The notes beneath the pieces are model-generated. The model made no database searches, was not told where the DNA came from, and worked only from the letters and a program-made list of their open reading frames with translations. Of a DNA stretch of 22,605 bases, positions 20,500-22,605 are shown piece after piece (positions within the stretch are counted from its first letter, which is position 1; the number at the start of each line of letters is the position of its first letter). A program made the position numbers and the translations under genes. This stretch comes from a virus, in the IMG/VR virus record IMGVR_UViG_3300048105_000071, positions 1 to 22,605 of that record; one strand, written 5' to 3'.

Positions 20500-22605
20500 A
20501 TGACAAAAACAACAAGAAACCAAAAAGACCAACTCGCTAAACTAATGGCGACAGAGAACCTAACTATTGTGCATAGGAACATACCTACTGCATATTTTGA
20601 TATCAAGAATAGAATCCTTGCATGTCCTACTTTCAAGGATGATATCAGTAATGAACTTTATGACCTATTCATGGGACACGAAGTTGGACATGCATTACAC
20701 ACACCTTATGAAGGTGTTCATAGTGCATTAGAAAAGAATAAGACTCTTAAGGGTTACCTTAATGTAGTGGAAGATGTAAGAATTGAAAGTGCAATTAAAG
20801 AGAGATACCAAGGACTAAGGAAGTCATTCTACGCTGCTTACAATGAACTTATGGAAAAAGATTTCTTCGGTATTAAAAACAGAGACCTACAAGAACTTTC
20901 ATTGATTGATAAAATCAATCTTATAACTAAGGTTGGTTCTAGAGTTCAAATTCAATTGACTGATGAAGAACAAGTTTTTCTAGACAAGTGTTATGCTTGT
21001 AAGACATGGGAAGATGTTGAGGCAGTTGCAACTGAAATTTACGAATGGTCTAAAGAGAATGAGACTAGAGATGAGACTGATGAAAATATTGTTCCACAAA
21101 CACTTGAAATCGGTGGAGACGAAGACGAAGATGAAGAATCAGAATCATGGGGTGATGAGGAATCAGAAGAAGGCTCTGAAGAACAGGAAAGTTCTACAGG
21201 TGGTGGTGATTCTATGCCTGACCTTGAAGACATTGACCAAGGAGATTCAACTGGTCAAGAAGATTCAAATGAAACTGAAACTGAATTGACTGATGAAGAA
21301 GAGTCTAAAGAAACTGGTCAAAAAGGTGGACTGGGTTATGGTTCTTATGACCCACAAGACGGTGCAAGAGAATCAGTCACTGAACACGCTGCACATAACA
21401 ATGAAGGGGATTACATTTCAGACACTGTAAAAATTACATCTCAACATGACTTGGGTAAAGTCTTCTCTGAAAGAAAAGAAGATATAGATTCAATTGAAGT
21501 TTCTTACAAACAAGTTCTTAAGGATTGGGATACACACTGGTCAACTACTGAAGATACCAGTAAAGACAAACAGTTTGCAAGGTCAAAACTTGCTGCTAAG
21601 TATCTAGTTGATAAAAACAAAAAACTTGTTGCTCACATGGCAAAAGAATTCGATATGAAACAAACTGCACAAAGAAGTAAACTTGCATACACTGGTAAGA
21701 CTGGTAAGTTAGATATGAATAGACTTGCAAAGTATCAGATTGTAGAAGATGTTTTCAAAAAGGCACTCTATTTGCCAGAGGGTCAAAACCATGGTGTCAA
21801 TGTTCTTTTAGATTGGAGTGGTTCAATTGTAGACCAGGCATCAGACTTGATTGAACAAACTATTATACTTGCAATGTTCTGTAGAAAAGTAAACATCCCA
21901 CACAGAATGTATCTATTTTCAGATTCATATATGGCTGGAGATGATTACTGGTCATACAGAAGTGACTACACTTCTTTATTGACTGTTGCTTCAGATGAGA
22001 TGTCCAACAAAGAATGGACTAAAATGTTAGAGTGTTTAGGTACTAAGTGGACAAACTTCCATTTCTCTAAAGTCTCGGGTAGACAAGTCGAGAAGGCGAT
22101 TGATGAATGGAACAACCTGTTTGGTAGTGTAGATATGATGGATAAAGAATACTCATACTACGTTCACTTCGACACTCATGCAGGGCCTAGAAACTATAGA
22201 CTGGGTGGTACTCCTCTTGACCAATCTTTGGTCGCATTGAGAAAACTACTTCCTAAATTCAACAGTAAGTATTCAATTGAGAAATCAATACTAACAATCA
22301 TCACTGATGGATATTCACATCAAGGTGACTTACTCCAACAAACTAGAGAAGAACAAGATTCAGTGGACAGTCAGAGAGATAATGACATGGGTTGGAGAAC
22401 TCCAATGTTAAGACAACTTATTGACCCATATTCAAAAAGAGTTTATGACCTAAGTGAACATGGTGGTTACAGTAGTAACTCATTCAAAACCACACAAAAT
22501 CTTTTAGAGTGGATATCAATAGAGTGTAATGTAATAGTTACTGGATACTTTGTTCTAACCAAGAAAAGAGATTTGTATGACCTACTATCACACATCAACC
22601 CATTA
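20500..22605 (+). CDS. Zincin-motif and von Willebrand A domain protein (CobT/peptidase-like), 3' truncated by window
   Basis: An open frame of 702 codons runs to the window edge; it has no stop here and so continues beyond it. Domains in order: N-terminal helical part with the zincin motif HEVGH at 60-64 (GHEVGHALHTP) and the downstream E in VVEDVRIES near 91 as possible third ligand; a helical region to about 190; an acidic, Ser/Glu-rich linker at about 205-270; and a VWA domain with MIDAS D-x-S-x-S at 438-442 (LLDWSGS), the Thr in GGTPLD near 571 and IITDG near 601-604. The layout resembles the CobT/VWA partners of MoxR/CobS-type AAA+ ATPases. Proteolysis or metal-dependent remodelling is inferred. 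A MoxR-type ATPase might lie downstream, outside the window. Confidence 0.85.
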   Translation, partial: MTKTTRNQKDQLAKLMATENLTIVHRNIPTAYFDIKNRILACPTFKDDISNELYDLFMGHEVGHALHTPYEGVHSALEKNKTLKGYLNVVEDVRIESAIKERYQGLRKSFYAAYNELMEKDFFGIKNRDLQELSLIDKINLITKVGSRVQIQLTDEEQVFLDKCYACKTWEDVEAVATEIYEWSKENETRDETDENIVPQTLEIGGDEDEDEESESWGDEESEEGSEEQESSTGGGDSMPDLEDIDQGDSTGQEDSNETETELTDEEESKETGQKGGLGYGSYDPQDGARESVTEHAAHNNEGDYISDTVKITSQHDLGKVFSERKEDIDSIEVSYKQVLKDWDTHWSTTEDTSKDKQFARSKLAAKYLVDKNKKLVAHMAKEFDMKQTAQRSKLAYTGKTGKLDMNRLAKYQIVEDVFKKALYLPEGQNHGVNVLLDWSGSIVDQASDLIEQTIILAMFCRKVNIPHRMYLFSDSYMAGDDYWSYRSDYTSLLTVASDEMSNKEWTKMLECLGTKWTNFHFSKVSGRQVEKAIDEWNNLFGSVDMMDKEYSYYVHFDTHAGPRNYRLGGTPLDQSLVALRKLLPKFNSKYSIEKSILTIITDGYSHQGDLLQQTREEQDSVDSQRDNDMGWRTPMLRQLIDPYSKRVYDLSEHGGYSSNSFKTTQNLLEWISIECNVIVTGYFVLTKKRDLYDLLSHINPL

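Noticed and set aside
20993-21289. Lys/Leu-rich plus-strand frame and the opposite Ser-rich minus frame
   Set aside because: Both are shadows of the acidic linker of the long zincin/VWA gene, which is open through the region.
1-22605. CRISPR arrays, insertion sequences, integrase or attachment sites
   Set aside because: No regularly spaced repeats, transposase-like frames or integrase-like genes were seen; the layout is a continuous lytic T4-like gene order.

Overview
The window is a stretch of an AT-rich, T4-like myovirus genome of the marine (cyanophage/pelagiphage-like) kind. The sequence shows the T4 virion block in canonical order: terminase large subunit C-terminus (gp17), tail sheath (gp18), tail tube (gp19), portal (gp20), two small prohead-core proteins (gp67/gp68 positions), prohead protease (gp21), scaffold (gp22) and major capsid protein (gp23). 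A recombination/late-transcription block follows: UvsY, UvsW, late sigma factor gp55, and the gp47/gp46 nuclease-ATPase pair. Between these lie accessory genes typical of marine T4-like phages: three different Fe(II)/2-oxoglutarate dioxygenases, a peptide deformylase, and a large protein combining a zincin motif (HEVGH) with a von Willebrand A (MIDAS) domain. The host cannot be read from the sequence. The base composition and accessory set suggest a low-GC marine bacterium such as Pelagibacter or a picocyanobacterium (inference).

Layout: 1-309 end of gp17; 387-2910 tail sheath and tube; 2954-8304 portal, prohead and capsid genes, ended by a strong hairpin terminator; 8352-8730 a minus-strand remnant gene that keeps a good promoter but has a stop and frameshifts; 8782-9532 an unknown small gene and a tail-tube-fold protein; 9563-13282 uvsY, a dioxygenase, uvsW, a PhyH-type dioxygenase and an unknown gene, mostly overlapping; 13316-14050 a self-contained cassette of four tiny hydrophobic proteins with its own promoter and terminator-like hairpin; 14131-17464 gp55, gp47, gp46; 17477-18610 a possible capsid-targeted, nuclease-like protein with a late-type promoter; 18610-19744 deformylase and a third dioxygenase overlapping out of frame; 19741-20467 three small unknown genes under an early-type promoter; 20500-end the zincin/VWA protein under a near-copy of that promoter.

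Regulation is unusually legible. T4 late-promoter elements (TATAAATA or one mismatch) precede gp18, gp20, gp22, the 8782 gene and the 17477 gene. Sigma70-like promoters of the form TTGACA-18 bp-TATACT occur three times (one on the minus strand), and a TTGACT-17-TATAAT variant drives the small-protein cassette. Several genes (gp20, 17477, uvsY, gp55, 20500) start within about 6-9 nt of the -10 element, so their mRNAs may be leaderless or nearly so.

Most interesting candidates: the 17477 gene (T4-like capsid-targeting N-terminus, a gp21-type cleavage site and a D...SLK nuclease-like motif); the four-gene small membrane protein cassette; the zincin/VWA protein; and the decayed minus-strand gene.
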